64,000 bases of DNA from Closterium sp. NIES-65 (GCA_948144175.1 CANXME010002508.1:26001-90000); one strand, 5' to 3'; counted from the first letter of the stretch, positions 1 to 13,831 are shown. A program made the numbers and translations. Notes: generated by a model from the sequence alone, not told the origin.

Positions 1-27
1 TTCGCGTCTTTCTAAAGTAGCAGTCAT
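1..27 (-). CDS. psbA: psbA 5' end (partial, window edge)
   Basis: The first 27 bases, read on the minus strand, are the start of the D1 protein gene (MTATLERRE), identical to the start of the complete psbA at 44230. The gene runs off the window, so I cannot tell whether a full second psbA exists beyond the edge or whether the repeat ends within psbA. Confidence 0.85.
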
Positions 28-91
28 GGTAATTATTGGTTAATAAAGTGATAAAATATGACTCAAGCTGCTTATAAGCTTGTTAGTATAT

Positions 92-120
92 ATTATTACA
101 CAGAGAGTGTTGTATGTCAA
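92..120 (-). promoter_or_regulatory. psbA promoter (arm A copy)
   Basis: Mirror of the promoter at 44137-44165: a perfect TTGACA -35 box on the minus strand, and an AATAAT-like -10 box after 17 bases. It would drive the partial psbA at the left edge. Confidence 0.6.
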
Positions 121-382
121 CCTGATTTTTTATTACAACTCTTTTTATCGATGGTATCTCTATACAATCTTCGAAAGAACTTTTTATAATAAAAAGGATT
201 GTAAAATCAAATCCCTAGGAAAATATAAACATCATTGATGTCTATGTGTTTATTTCTATAAAAGAATTGGAAAAAAACACTTTGGTTTTTTCCAATTTAC
301 AGTTACTATAGTATCAGAGTTATGGATAGCAGCAAGGAAACTAGCTGCTTCTACCTATAAATTTTTGAAGAAAAATCAGACC

Positions 383-1348
383 ATGCAAAAAAGAGATGCT
401 TGTAAATGGATACGAAGATGGGTGGGGCTATCAATCTCAATCATAGTTATGGCTTTGCCAATGGCTTTGCCATTAAATTCGGAAGCATTTCCGATATTTG
501 CACAGCAAAACTATGAAAATCCTCGAGAAGCGACTGGACGCATTGTATGTGCTAATTGCCATTTGGCAAAAAAACCGGTGGATATCGAAGTGCCACAAGC
601 AGTTCTTCCGAATACTGTTTTTGAAGCAGTAGTTAAGATTCCCTATGATACCCAAATTAAACAGGTATTAGCTAATGGTAAAAAAGGTAATATCAATGTA
701 GGCGCTGTGGTAATCTTACCGGAAGGCTTTGAATTGGCACCTGAAGATCGTATTCCTCCAGAAATGAAAGAAAAGATTAATAATCTTTACTTTCAACCTT
801 ACAGACCCGATCAGAAAAATATTTTGGTAGTAGGTCCTGTACCTGGAAATAAATATAGCGAAATGGTATTTCCTATATTATCTCCCGATCCAGCTACTAA
901 CAAAGAAGCGGCTTTCTTAAAATATCCAATCTATTTAGGTGGGAATAGAGGACGTGGACAACTTTATCCTGATGGCAGCAAGAGTAATAATACAGTTTTT
1001 AGTGCTTCTGCTTCAGGAACAATTAAGAAAATTGTTCGTACTAATATCAAAAAAGGTGGTTATGATATAACCATTATTACAGAAGACGGTAAAGAAGTAA
1101 TTGATGTTATTCCTCCAGGACCAGAATTAATTGTTTCCGAAGGAGAATCCGTTAAAGTTGATCAACCATTAACTAATAATCCAAACGTAGGCGGTTTTGG
1201 ACAAGGAGAAACCTCCATAGTACTGCAAGATCCATTAAGAATTCAAGGACTTCTTGTATTCTTTGCATCTGTAATTTTGGCACAGATTTTCCTAGTTCTG
1301 AAGAAAAAACAATTTGAAAAAGTACAACTTGCTGAGATGAATTTCTAA
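383..1348 (+). CDS. petA: Cytochrome f precursor (PetA)
   Basis: Encodes cytochrome f, the c-type cytochrome of the b6f complex, which passes electrons to plastocyanin or cytochrome c6 on the lumen side. The ATG at 383 gives 321 residues; an upstream in-frame TTG at 365 is less likely. Residues 1-35 form a lumen-targeting signal (RR near 11, hydrophobic core, cleavage after SEA). The mature protein begins FPIFAQQ, with Phe where most plants have Tyr1. The haem c motif CANCH is at 56-60. Near the C-terminus one membrane helix ([18 protein letters not shown]) is followed by a basic stromal tail. It lies head-to-head with psbA. An unrecognised 248-codon ORF follows 77 bases downstream on the same strand. 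Identical copy at 42909-43874. Confidence 0.97.
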   Translation: MQKRDACKWIRRWVGLSISIIVMALPMALPLNSEAFPIFAQQNYENPREATGRIVCANCHLAKKPVDIEVPQAVLPNTVFEAVVKIPYDTQIKQVLANGKKGNINVGAVVILPEGFELAPEDRIPPEMKEKINNLYFQPYRPDQKNILVVGPVPGNKYSEMVFPILSPDPATNKEAAFLKYPIYLGGNRGRGQLYPDGSKSNNTVFSASASGTIKKIVRTNIKKGGYDITIITEDGKEVIDVIPPGPELIVSEGESVKVDQPLTNNPNVGGFGQGETSIVLQDPLRIQGLLVFFASVILAQIFLVLKKKQFEKVQLAEMNF

Positions 1349-1425
1349 GTAAATCAACTATTGATGTGGAAAAACCACAGGAAGCGCTCGATTATCTTTT
1401 CTATAGATCGTATGAGTCCTAATCA

Positions 1426-2172
1426 ATGAGCTTAGATCTAAAGCCTCTCCATTTACAACGTGTAATAATGGAGTGCTTAAATATTGAGAGTTTTGAACAC
1501 TGTTATTTCATTCCTGTTTTGGCACAAACAGCAGAATACTGGGGAGATGCTCAAGTAGCATCTACCTGTAATCTTATGTCACAACAGGTAAAAGAATATT
1601 TTGATCATGCAGCTCATGTTCATTTCTATCTAGCAAAACAGCATAGACATTTGAATCAGAATTTCTCTGTGCATGATCAGTATTATGCTTGGCCAAATAC
1701 CATAAAAGCAGAAAAAAGACAAAAAGATCAAAAATTATCTCAATATCAAAGTGATATCTTCGATTCTTCTAATGAAATCAATAGAAGCTTGAAATCAATT
1801 CATGGAACACATTTTTTTCTAAATAAATACGAAAAAGAAAAAAAATATATATTGAAATCTTTAGAAGAAATAGACAACAACCTTTGGGAAATTTCAAAAA
1901 AAATAGAAGTGAATCTAGAAAGAAAAAATATGCATCATAATATTCAAAAACCTTTATCCTCGATGCCTAGAAACTTTCTAGATCATGATGATTTTTTTCT
2001 ACTTTTAAAAATTTTACGACATCGTAAAATTTGGAAATCAACCAGATGGTATCCATTAGTGTCCAAATTAACATCTAATGAAAAAATGTTTCATATATCA
2101 CGTTTATTTATGCAAACGTCTCAATCGGAGAGAGAGGTTAGTAGATTATTGATGGAATTAATGCACCGATAA
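1426..2172 (+). CDS. Unrecognised ORF of 248 codons downstream of petA
   Basis: I do not recognise this protein. It starts at an ATG 77 bases after petA and is read the same way, so the two are probably co-transcribed. Residues 1-75 have a balanced composition with several His, Cys and Trp (for example HCYFIPVLAQTAEYWGDAQ at about 25-43), unlike random AT-rich ORFs. From about 95 to 190 it is Lys/Asn/Glu-rich and probably helical; the last 60 residues are again mixed and end in LLMELMHR. No membrane helix or signal peptide is seen. Its length, clean start and terminator-like hairpin just downstream favour a real gene. It could be a fast-evolving plastid gene that I fail to identify, or a lineage-specific one. 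Confidence 0.6.
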   Translation: MSLDLKPLHLQRVIMECLNIESFEHCYFIPVLAQTAEYWGDAQVASTCNLMSQQVKEYFDHAAHVHFYLAKQHRHLNQNFSVHDQYYAWPNTIKAEKRQKDQKLSQYQSDIFDSSNEINRSLKSIHGTHFFLNKYEKEKKYILKSLEEIDNNLWEISKKIEVNLERKNMHHNIQKPLSSMPRNFLDHDDFFLLLKILRHRKIWKSTRWYPLVSKLTSNEKMFHISRLFMQTSQSEREVSRLLMELMHR

Positions 2173-2218
2173 ATTTATTTACTATACTATTTGCTTTCAA
2201 ATGCAAATAGCAAAAGAA

Positions 2219-2252
2219 ATTCCCCAAAGGAAAAATTTTCCCTTTGGGGAAT
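2219..2252. terminator. Hairpin between ORF248 and psbJ
   Basis: A 12-bp perfect stem (attccccaaagg paired with cctttggggaat) with a 10-base loop lies between two convergent transcription units. It probably stabilises or ends both transcripts. Mirror copy at 42005-42038. Confidence 0.6.
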
Positions 2253-2347
2253 ATTCTTGAAGAAGTCCCTTTTATTGAGTAGACACAAGATCAATACATT
2301 TCATTTTAGCTCGTTACTCAATTCCCTGGTTAGGATTCTACTCTCAA

Positions 2348-2476
2348 TTATAGGGAAGAACCTAAACCAACATAAGAGCCGTAAAAGAAAAGGCCCAATA
2401 GAGTAACGGCAACAATGCCTACTACTGTCCCTATAAACCACAACGGAATTCTTCCTGTAGTTCCAACGTTAGACAT
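2348..2476 (-). CDS. psbJ: Photosystem II protein J
   Basis: 42-residue single-helix subunit of photosystem II, near cytochrome b559 and the QB site. It starts [17 protein letters not shown] and ends [11 protein letters not shown], both typical of PsbJ. It is the last gene of the psbE-psbF-psbL-psbJ operon, whose order is conserved from cyanobacteria to plants. Identical copy at 41781-41909. Confidence 0.96.
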   Translation of the reverse strand: MSNVGTTGRIPLWFIGTVVGIVAVTLLGLFFYGSYVGLGSSL

Positions 2477-2592
2477 CTGTTCTACTCCCTTCACATCTGC
2501 ATTGGAGGTCTTGGCTAAAGATCATTACAGCCACAAGCAATAAAATAACTAAATACGAATTTTCCAAATGAGGGAATAACCAACTATTATTA

Positions 2593-2709
2593 CTAGTTAA
2601 AGAAGTAGCTAGAAAAGAGTACTGCAAGTACAAAAATTAGTAGCAGTCCCCAAAATAAACTAGTACGGTTTAACTCGACGTTTTGCTTGTTCGGGTTTGG
2701 TTGTGTCAT
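2593..2709 (-). CDS. psbL: Photosystem II protein L
   Basis: 38-residue single-helix PSII subunit that supports electron flow at the acceptor side and dimer stability. It reads [17 protein letters not shown], then a hydrophobic helix ending SSYFFN. The start is a plain ATG, so no RNA editing is needed as in some land plants. Third gene of the psbEFLJ operon. Identical copy at 41548-41664. Confidence 0.96.
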   Translation of the reverse strand: MTQPNPNKQNVELNRTSLFWGLLLIFVLAVLFSSYFFN

Positions 2710-2731
2710 AATTGTGCGCTTTATAAAGAGC

Positions 2732-2851
<120 letters not shown>

Positions 2852-2861
2852 TTAATATCTC

Positions 2862-3611
<750 letters not shown>

Positions 3612-3722
3612 TTAGACGATTTCATCTTGTTCAATGTACAAGAAGAAAGAAGCAAAAGCTACAGCTGGAAATACTAAACCTACCAAAGGAACCAAAATAG
3701 AAGGTAGATAGGAAGCGGTCAT
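3612..3722 (-). CDS. psaI: Photosystem I subunit VIII
   Basis: 36-residue single-helix photosystem I subunit that helps bind PsaL and PsaH. The sequence [20 protein letters not shown] then a helix and the tail YIEQDEIV match PsaI. It lies upstream of accD on the same strand; the accD-psaI pair is also seen in land plants, though in the opposite order here. Identical copy at 40535-40645. Confidence 0.93.
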   Translation of the reverse strand: MTASYLPSILVPLVGLVFPAVAFASFFLYIEQDEIV

Positions 3723-4078
3723 GGATGTGTTCCCTCATGTAATATATACCTTGGAGATAATTTCTCACAAAGTAAATTCTTGAATATCTAAGATATGAAT
3801 CTATGTCTAATTTACTAAATAAATTAGTGGACCTAAGAGTCTTCTCTGTATCTCGTAACTATTGTTAAAAAACAAGTTGTCAAGTCATACTAGTATTTAT
3901 ATGACTTTTTATAAGAGATACGATCTATGTCGAATCGAATTGAGAATAGAAAAACAATCGTTCTATAAAATAAACGCTTTCTGCACTGATAACGTCTAAC
4001 AGACGATTATATAACAAGTTTATGTAATACACAATCTATTCTGTATTACTATACAAAAAATATATCATTAATATACTA
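3723..4078. other. psaI-accD spacer
   Basis: 356 bases, AT-rich, with no gene seen (mirror 40179-40534). It contains a small inverted repeat around cgtctaacagacg near 3990, just downstream of accD on the minus strand, possibly part of the accD 3' end. Confidence 0.4.
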
Positions 4079-4987
4079 TCAACATGTTATTGGAATTTCT
4101 TTTGTATTTTTACAAGGAGCGGATTTATAAAGTTCAAACAATTCTCCTAATACACCTTTCAAAATGGCTCTAGGAACAATTAAATCTAATAATCCATGAT
4201 CTAATAATGATTCAGCTACTTGAAATCCGTCAGGTACTTCTTGGCGTAAAGTTTGTTCAATAACACGTTTTCCAGCAAAAGCAATATATGCTTTCGGTTC
4301 AGCAATAATGATATCACCTAACATACCAAAACTAGCAGTAACACCTCCTGTTGTTGGATAAGTAAGAATAGATATATAAAGTAACTTATGTTGAATTTGA
4401 TGAATTTGTAAAACAGAAGCAATTTTTGCCATTTGCATTAAACTTAGTGTACCTTCTTGCATACGTGCTCCTCCAGAAGCACATACAATAACAAGTGGTA
4501 ATTTATGTTGCGTAGCATGTTCAATTAATCGGGTCAGTTTTTCACCAACTACTGATCCCATGCTGCCTCCCATAAATTGGAAATCCATAACTCCTAATGC
4601 AATAGGAGTACCATTCAGTTCTCCTACACCAGTTTGAACAGCATCTGTTAATCCTGTACGTATTTGATTTTCTTCAATCCGATCTCTATATGATTGTTGA
4701 TCGAAAAAATCTAATACATCACAAGGAAGCATATCTTCGTCCATAGGTTCCCAAGTACCAGGATCAATCAGCAGTTCAATTCTTTCTGTACTATTCATTT
4801 CTAAATGATAGCCACATTCTTCACAAATACGTTGATTTTGTTTTAAAAATCGTACATATAGCATGCTTTCACAATTATCACATTGTGTCCATAATCCTTC
4901 GCTAGGATCGGATTCGGGATATTTTGGCTTTGGCGTAGTAAGTAGTTTAAGCCTACGTTTTTCTTCAAACCAATCAACTAATGACAT
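4079..4987 (-). CDS. accD: Acetyl-CoA carboxylase carboxyltransferase beta subunit
   Basis: Plastid-encoded beta subunit of the carboxyltransferase of heteromeric acetyl-CoA carboxylase, which makes malonyl-CoA for fatty-acid synthesis in the stroma. 302 residues. A four-cysteine zinc ribbon lies at C36, C39, C55 and C58 (CDNC and CEEC). The crotonase-fold carboxyltransferase core follows, with motifs [17 protein letters not shown] and [11 protein letters not shown] and the Gly-rich segment [15 protein letters not shown]. It is compact, like bacterial AccD, without the long N-terminal extension of many seed plants. The ATG is preceded by aaggagg, a strong ribosome-binding site. Identical copy at 39270-40178. 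Confidence 0.97.
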   Translation of the reverse strand: MSLVDWFEEKRRLKLLTTPKPKYPESDPSEGLWTQCDNCESMLYVRFLKQNQRICEECGYHLEMNSTERIELLIDPGTWEPMDEDMLPCDVLDFFDQQSYRDRIEENQIRTGLTDAVQTGVGELNGTPIALGVMDFQFMGGSMGSVVGEKLTRLIEHATQHKLPLVIVCASGGARMQEGTLSLMQMAKIASVLQIHQIQHKLLYISILTYPTTGGVTASFGMLGDIIIAEPKAYIAFAGKRVIEQTLRQEVPDGFQVAESLLDHGLLDLIVPRAILKGVLGELFELYKSAPCKNTKEIPITC

Positions 4988-5893
4988 AGCTAGAATCCTC
5001 CTTGTTTTAATAGAAGCACAGTCAATACTTATTGAGAATAAGCAGAACGGATCGTAATATATTCAGTGTGATATATATATTATTTGCAACATAAACTTAT
5101 TCCAAACTTAATTACTATTTCTCTAAAATAGAAAAAGTAATGTAATGGAATACAATACACCTTCCTTGAATAAAAACCTTCATTTTCCATGAAGAAATTG
5201 TCAAATAATTCAGTTCGAAGTGTAAACAAAATATCCAAGATATCAGCAGAAAGGGGCTAAAGTCACAAGGGATTTAGTATGTACATATCTAGTCACCACC
5301 TTTGGTAGTATAATAGCATAATATAAGAATGTCAGGACTTTACTTTTGAATGGGAACAAAGTATTAAAGAAATCTTCATGCAAGAAAACATACAACAAAA
5401 AGTATCTTGAATTCTAAATCCAACAAAACAAGATGTTGTATTTAAAACCATTCGATGCAAGTAACCAAAATGAATAGCTCGAATAAGAAAAATATCAAAT
5501 AGATAGACTTCCCCTAATGAATCATAGGATATCCAAAAGAGTTTCCATTAGAGGAATGTTTGATGAAGTGTTAAGAAGAGTATCTTAACCTTACACAATT
5601 GATATAAATATCCAAAACATTCTATTAAATCGAATAAAGATTCCCCTGCTTATAACTCTTCTAAAAAATAGAAAAAGAAAACTTGCTCTATTAGATTAAA
5701 GCTCAATTGATTATAGATACCCATTAACAAGTAACTAAAAGCCCATACATTATAATAATAAAAGAAAAATATATTGCATATATAAGAACAAATAGAATTG
5801 CAGTCTTTATAATGTTTATAAAAACAATATTTCTAGATATTGGCATTTATTATGCCAATATGTTTTTTTACAATCATAAAAAACACTCTGTAA
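4988..5893. other. Long accD-trnR spacer
   Basis: About 900 bases without a recognisable gene (mirror 38364-39269). In bryophytes rbcL lies close to accD and trnR-CCG, but I see no rbcL remnant. Only short AT-rich ORFs are present. Confidence 0.5.
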
Positions 5894-5967
5894 TGGGCAA
5901 GAAGGGATTCGAACCCTTAGCCTTATAGTTCGGAACCATATGCTCTGATCCATTGAGCTACAAGCCC
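5894..5967 (-). tRNA. trnR-CCG: tRNA-Arg (CCG)
   Basis: 74-base cloverleaf on the minus strand. The anticodon loop TTCCGAA gives anticodon CCG for CGG codons. The T-arm is AAGGG-TTCGAAT-CCCTT. The acceptor GGGCTTG pairs with CTTGCCC apart from two U-U oppositions at pairs 5-68 and 6-67. This tRNA is kept in charophytes and bryophytes and lost from most vascular plants. Identical copy at 38290-38363. Confidence 0.9.
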
Positions 5968-6300
5968 ATTCATAATAAATAATAGAGAAAAATTCTAAAA
6001 ATTTCTGATTGTTTTTTAGAAGCGAAATAGGGAGTATTTTTTTTTGAAATAGCAATATTTCTATTTTTTAGAAATATCAATTATGTATTCAAGAAATTAT
6101 GATATATTCTTTTCCTGATTCTGATCTATCTTTTTATCTTTTCTTAAAAAGACAAAAAATTATTAACAGTATAGAAATAGATAAAAAAAACATTAATGGA
6201 AACATGCTTAGCTTAACAAACTGTGAACACTACCAAATAGAAAATGGTAGTGTTCCCCGAAGCCAATGTTTTCAACACAGATCCGGGATCTATCAAAAAA
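5968..6300. other. trnR-psbZ spacer
   Basis: 333 bases with the psbZ 3' hairpin at 6225-6255 (mirror 37957-38289). A 70-codon ORF on the plus strand here crosses the hairpin and looks accidental. Confidence 0.5.
6225..6255 (-). terminator. psbZ 3' hairpin
   Basis: An 11-bp perfect stem (gaacactacca paired with tggtagtgttc) with a 9-base loop starts about 45 bases after the psbZ stop on the minus strand. Mirror copy at 38002-38032. Confidence 0.6.
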
Positions 6301-6489
6301 CTATGAGATAAAGGAATTCAAGATGCCCACTAGGAACACCAAACCAATCCATAGAGAAGCCCCGGAAAAAACTGTATTTTTGCTAGTTGACCAACCATCT
6401 GGTGAAGCAAGCACTACAGGCACACCAATCACCAAAAGAAAGGAAAGAATAATTAATGCGAATACAGCTAGTTGAAACAGAATTGTCAT
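6301..6489 (-). CDS. psbZ: Photosystem II protein Z (Ycf9)
   Basis: 62-residue PSII subunit with two membrane helices (about 4-27 and 42-60) joined by a loop with PDGWSTSKN. It stabilises PSII-LHCII supercomplexes. The start [13 protein letters not shown] is canonical. It lies downstream of psbD-psbC on the same strand, as in many plastids, but without the usual trnS-UGA between. Identical copy at 37768-37956. Confidence 0.97.
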   Translation of the reverse strand: MTILFQLAVFALIILSFLLVIGVPVVLASPDGWSTSKNTVFSGASLWIGLVFLVGILNSFIS

Positions 6490-6899
6490 GGCTATAATAC
6501 TCCAAACGTTTTAACAAATTGGATATGCCATACTGCTCAATCTCATAACAACGACTGTTGTGCTATATATAGCAACAACCAGTTAGATTGTGGAGAGCAT
6601 CACGACTATGTTACTCCTCAGACCTCTTTGAAACTTTAAGTTATACTTTCTGCTTCAAAAACCACTTTTTTCTCTACTAAGAAATTCTATTGAAGAAAAT
6701 AATGTAAGAATTTGAATAGAAGAAAGAAATTTCCTAGAAACTGATATATCAAGATCTAATATCCTTAAAGTACAAGTTTTCTTTTCTTGCAAGAGAATTC
6801 CATGAACGCATGTGAAATAATAAAACACAAAAGCGTTAATGTCATATTCTAAAATTCAGCAATATGCTTATTCTCTCTTATTTTGTTATCTCATCACTA

Positions 6900-6928
6900 A
6901 TAATATGAACTCTTGATTCTCATGTCAA
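6900..6928 (-). promoter_or_regulatory. Bacterial-type promoter upstream of psbZ
   Basis: On the minus strand: a perfect TTGACA -35 box, a 17-base spacer and a TATTAT -10 box. The fit to the plastid-encoded polymerase consensus is near ideal. It would make a psbZ transcript independent of psbD-psbC, with a leader of about 400 bases. Confidence 0.6.
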
Positions 6929-7314
6929 CAAGTTTTGTGATAATTTACAACGAATAGCTTATTTGCAATGACAGTTTTCTTAGGAATAAAAAAAAGCATT
7001 TCCGTGCCATTTCTCCCCTGCCAAATTTATTTTATCAACAAAAATATTTCATTTTATTTTGATAAAAATCCATTTAATATAAGTCTATTTTGCGTATACT
7101 CTGATGAGAAAAATCTATGAAAAACATAAATTTATAATATCTTCAAAAAAGACGATCAATTTACTTGAATATAACATAGAAATTCCAATACTGCTTATAT
7201 TGTATAAATGTTTATTGAAGAATATTTCTTCTCTTAAAATTTTATACAATGAATTGATCAGTTTTACGCAAAAATATTCTTTTTAGATTGATTTTTATAA
7301 AAAAAAGAGAGGTT

Positions 7315-7340
7315 ATGCAAGGGCGCAAAGCGCCCCGCAT
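7315..7340 (-). terminator. psbC 3' hairpin
   Basis: A GC-rich 6-bp core stem (gggcgc-aaa-gcgccc), extended by atgc/gcat with a small asymmetry, lies about 70 bases after the psbC stop in AT-rich sequence. Mirror copy at 36917-36942. Confidence 0.55.
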
Positions 7341-7408
7341 TCAGATACAATACAAACGACAAACTTTGTTAAGAGATCCCAAGAAGACTAATCTATTTAT
7401 TTCATCAC

Positions 7409-10796
<3,388 letters not shown>

Positions 10797-10825
10797 TTGA
10801 CGATCAATACTAAATATATTATAAT
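10797..10825 (+). promoter_or_regulatory. trnfM promoter
   Basis: TTGACG, a 17-base spacer, then a perfect TATAAT ending 22 bases before the tRNA. A 14-base unit (aaatatattataat) is tandemly repeated at 10812-10839, so a second TATAAT follows at 10834. Mirror copy at 33432-33460. Confidence 0.65.
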
Positions 10826-10847
10826 AAATATATTATAATAAATATAA

Positions 10848-10922
10848 GGCGGAGTGGAGCAGTCTGGCCAGCTCGCGAGGCTCATAACCTTGAGGTCGCA
10901 TGTTCAAATCATGCCTCCGCCC
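10848..10922 (+). tRNA. trnfM-CAU: Initiator tRNA-fMet (CAU)
   Basis: Cloverleaf with anticodon loop CTCATAA and the GCTCGCGAGGCTCATAACC core typical of plastid initiator tRNA. T-arm GCATG-TTCAAAT-CATGC. The acceptor GGCGGAG pairs fully with CTCCGCC, so the 1-72 mismatch usual for initiators is replaced by a G-C pair. Convergent with cemA. Identical copy at 33335-33409. Confidence 0.88.
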
Positions 10923-11089
10923 TTTTTTTTGCTTTCTAAAAAAATTCTATAGAATCTCACTTATTTTTTTACTAATCATCATAAATAGGATCACTAATTC
11001 TCTACATAGTTATTCTTCCTACATATATAGAGAATTAATGAAATATAGAGAATTAATGAAAATTATAAGAAAATTCATCATGAAGAATA

Positions 11090-12619
11090 TTATTCATTCA
11101 TTGTATGATAACTCACTACAATTGAAGGGGAAATACGATTTAAATGACGAAAAATCCAATACTTAAAGACTGTATCTAATATTACAGGGAAAGTAGATAC
11201 AAAACATGAAATAACATGTTTGTTGTGTGAAAACCCAAGATGTTCTAATACAAAACCTATAAAAATCTCCCATCCATGAGGAGAATGAAACCCAATACAC
11301 AAGTCTGTTAACAGAAGAATAAAAAAAGCTTTCATAGTATCACTTAAACTATAGAAAACTTCTTGTATCCATGAATTTAATATAGCTAATCTTTTTTTTC
11401 CCCAAATTAATAAAGATATGATTACTGCAAGGGATATTAAATTTCCAAATAAATTTAAAATTGTATGAATACTTTCTTGGTTATATGTTTCTACTAAATC
11501 AATAGTCTTTTGATGAATTTGTGCAGAAAGATCTTGAGGTTGTTTCGCTGAAGAATCAGCCATTATAATATCTAGCCAAAGTAATTCTTCTACTTCTTGA
11601 AGTCTTCTTAATGCTTTTTCTTCTTGTGAAAAACTTAAAAATACTTGGGATTGAGTAGTGTTCCACCAATTTTCAATCCAAGATTCTAAAAAGACTATTT
11701 TACATGTATTAGAGATTAACCAAGGACATAATACAAGAAAAAGCATATATTGCAAAGAAGCAACTGCTTGGTACTTAGCTAAACGAAATTCTGGGAGTAC
11801 CAATGATGCAGAACGTCCTTCTAATTCTGTTTGAAATCTAGAAAGAGTACGAGTAATAGATCTAGGTACAAGTCCTAAAGATTCATAAGGTATATCTTTA
11901 GCTTTCAATCCCAAAGGCGCAAGATAAAACGAAGGAGCTCCCACTTTGGGATTATACTGAGACATTAACGTATAAAATGCCCAAGATTCATTTTTTAAGA
12001 AGTCTAAATCAGCCAAAACAGCTTCAATCCATGCAAGTTTTCTATTTAATTTTGCTAATTCTCTTTTATAGTTTGTCGAATTTACAGGATAGAAATAGAT
12101 ATTATCAATAATAGATTCTTCTTCTGAAATGTTTGGAATATACCAATTCTCATTTTCTTTCCTTTCAGAAAAAGAAGATTTAGGATTTTCGGTACTGAAC
12201 CTTTTGGAATCTAGTGATTGTAAAATCTGAAACTCTTTTGCTTCCCTATCTTCAATATTGCAAGTATTTTGTTTTTCTAATTTTGAGAATTTTTCTTGTG
12301 ATAAAATTTTTGATTCGGTATCTAATACATCCATCATTTTATCCTGGAAAAATTTTTGAATCAGATTACATAAATATTTAGTTATTTTAAATTCTAATAT
12401 TCCCCAATAAATTTGCGAAGCAGATTGATTTAATACACTATCTATATAGACAGCTACATTATACCAGGAACGTCTTGAAGAAGTTCCGATTGAATTTTTA
12501 TAAGATAAATAATCTTTCTGAATATTACGAACTCTTTTGCTTGCTTGATATGCTTTATTTAGGGCACGATATGGAGTACTTAAAAGCCATCGACATATTT
12601 GTGAATGATAGAATTGCAT
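11090..12619 (-). CDS. cemA: Chloroplast envelope membrane protein CemA, long form
   Basis: Inner-envelope protein linked to proton extrusion and inorganic carbon uptake (Ycf10). 509 residues from the ATG at 12619, about twice the land-plant length of roughly 230. The C-terminal 200 residues hold the family signature: [18 protein letters not shown], a membrane helix, [40 protein letters not shown], and [25 protein letters not shown]. The N-terminal 250-300 residues are an extension rich in Ser, Lys and Glu, as in some green algae. It lies downstream of ycf4 on the same strand, the same neighbours as in plants. Identical copy at 31638-33167. Confidence 0.95.
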   Translation of the reverse strand: MQFYHSQICRWLLSTPYRALNKAYQASKRVRNIQKDYLSYKNSIGTSSRRSWYNVAVYIDSVLNQSASQIYWGILEFKITKYLCNLIQKFFQDKMMDVLDTESKILSQEKFSKLEKQNTCNIEDREAKEFQILQSLDSKRFSTENPKSSFSERKENENWYIPNISEEESIIDNIYFYPVNSTNYKRELAKLNRKLAWIEAVLADLDFLKNESWAFYTLMSQYNPKVGAPSFYLAPLGLKAKDIPYESLGLVPRSITRTLSRFQTELEGRSASLVLPEFRLAKYQAVASLQYMLFLVLCPWLISNTCKIVFLESWIENWWNTTQSQVFLSFSQEEKALRRLQEVEELLWLDIIMADSSAKQPQDLSAQIHQKTIDLVETYNQESIHTILNLFGNLISLAVIISLLIWGKKRLAILNSWIQEVFYSLSDTMKAFFILLLTDLCIGFHSPHGWEIFIGFVLEHLGFSHNKHVISCFVSTFPVILDTVFKYWIFRHLNRISPSIVVSYHTMNE

Positions 12620-12822
12620 AAGCAATATTCATTTATGTTTTCATTATATAAAGAATTTAAATACCAAAGTCTTATTGGTAAAAAAAAGTCTATGTGTAAA
12701 ACTCTTTTTACAAGATAGTAAACTCAGGAAAGTTAGTAAATTGTATATAAATTAGAAGTTGTACAAGCATTTTCAAAGATCAATGATAAATTAATATTCC
12801 AAAGGGGAAGTACCTATGTCTT

Positions 12823-12858
12823 TAATAGAATATCAGAAATATTTCTGATATTCTATTA
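12823..12858 (-). terminator. Perfect 36-bp palindrome at the ycf4 stop
   Basis: An 18-bp perfect stem without a loop spacer (taatagaatatcagaaat and its complement). The ycf4 stop codon is part of the stem. It probably forms the 3' end of ycf4 mRNA or separates it from cemA. Mirror copy at 31399-31434. Confidence 0.6.
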
Positions 12859-13410
12859 CAAACCTTCTATTGGCACCCGAAGAAAACGTGCTAACTGTGC
12901 AGCTTTTTCTTCCATTTCGCTTAAGGTTAAGGATTCCCCCATTTGAGTTAATGGAATATCTTGTTGACCTTTTAATCTAATAGAAATCATACGACGAGAA
13001 CCTAAGTTTTCATTGACTTCTAAACGTATAGCTTGTACATCTTCCACTAAGCAACGAATACGAATTCGACGATTTTTCCCAGGAAATCCCCATCGAAAAA
13101 TAGAAATAATACCTTCACGACGATCAAATTCATTGTATCCACTACCTACACCCCAAATAATCGCGCACCAAAGATATACACTTAAGAAAAAACCGCCTAT
13201 GCCATAAAAAGACATTACTAAACCTTGAGGTGTAAAAGAAATGGATTGAGATCGCAAAAAAGGAACTATGTCTTGTCCAAGATAACTAGATAAACCTACT
13301 AAAATAAATCCTAATGCACCTAATAAAACAATAGAAGCCCATATAAAGTTACTAATTCTTCTAGAACCTGCTATGGGTTCTACCCAAAGAAATTCCGACT
13401 TTATTTCCAT
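12856..13410 (-). CDS. ycf4: Photosystem I assembly protein Ycf4
   Basis: Thylakoid protein that scaffolds assembly of PsaA, PsaB and PsaC. 184 residues from the ATG at 13410, which has an aaggag ribosome-binding site; an upstream in-frame codon would add 11 residues without homology. Two membrane helices lie at about 22-44 and 62-90. The hydrophilic C-terminal domain has [12 protein letters not shown] and the family ending [15 protein letters not shown]. Upstream of cemA, the conserved ycf4-cemA pair. Identical copy at 30847-31401. Confidence 0.96.
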   Translation of the reverse strand: MEIKSEFLWVEPIAGSRRISNFIWASIVLLGALGFILVGLSSYLGQDIVPFLRSQSISFTPQGLVMSFYGIGGFFLSVYLWCAIIWGVGSGYNEFDRREGIISIFRWGFPGKNRRIRIRCLVEDVQAIRLEVNENLGSRRMISIRLKGQQDIPLTQMGESLTLSEMEEKAAQLARFLRVPIEGL

Positions 13411-13831
13411 TATATATCTCCTTATAACAATGATTTTTTTCAAAAAAACAAAACTTTCAAAATATTGTTACTAAAAAATGATTAGATCATATCACATAAT
13501 AAATATTTGTAATAATATGTTACTACAATTTTCTACAAGAAAATATACCAAAAAAATGCCAAAACATATTTATCATGGTTATCAAATAGACAAAATTTCT
13601 TTATTGAATATAGCTTATTCTATTGATTCAGGAATTTATATTATTTTTACTTATAGAAAATATAAAAGACCTATTTTTCTATTAAAATTTCTATTTAAAC
13701 TAGAATCTTTATGTTTATAAAAATTAGATTCTATTAATTATCACCTTCTGGAAAAAGAATTGCTTTTTTTACGTAGAGAATTTTGGAATGTGTAAGTATA
13801 CTAAACCTGATATTGTTATTAGGATTCTCTT
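13411..13831. other. ycf4-petL spacer
   Basis: 421 bases between divergent ycf4 and petL (mirror 30426-30846). An 80-codon AT-rich ORF at 13478-13720 has no recognisable motif and lies in the shared leader, so I leave it out as a gene. Confidence 0.4.

Larger units (their letters stand above)
6490..7408. other. psbC-psbZ spacer
   Basis: About 920 bases (mirror 36849-37767). It contains the psbC 3' hairpin at 7315-7340 and a consensus-like promoter at 6900-6928 on the minus strand, about 410 bases upstream of psbZ. I looked for trnS-UGA and trnG-GCC, which often sit here, and did not find them. Confidence 0.5.

Noticed and set aside
6490..7408. Possible trnS-UGA in the psbC-psbZ spacer
   Set aside because: A stretch near 7010 (ggagaaatggcac on the minus strand) recalls a serine tRNA start but no cloverleaf or anticodon arm can be built.
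13478..13720. 80-codon ORF between ycf4 and petL (mirror 30537-30779)
   Set aside because: AT-rich, low complexity, in the shared leader of divergent genes; no known small plastid protein matches.
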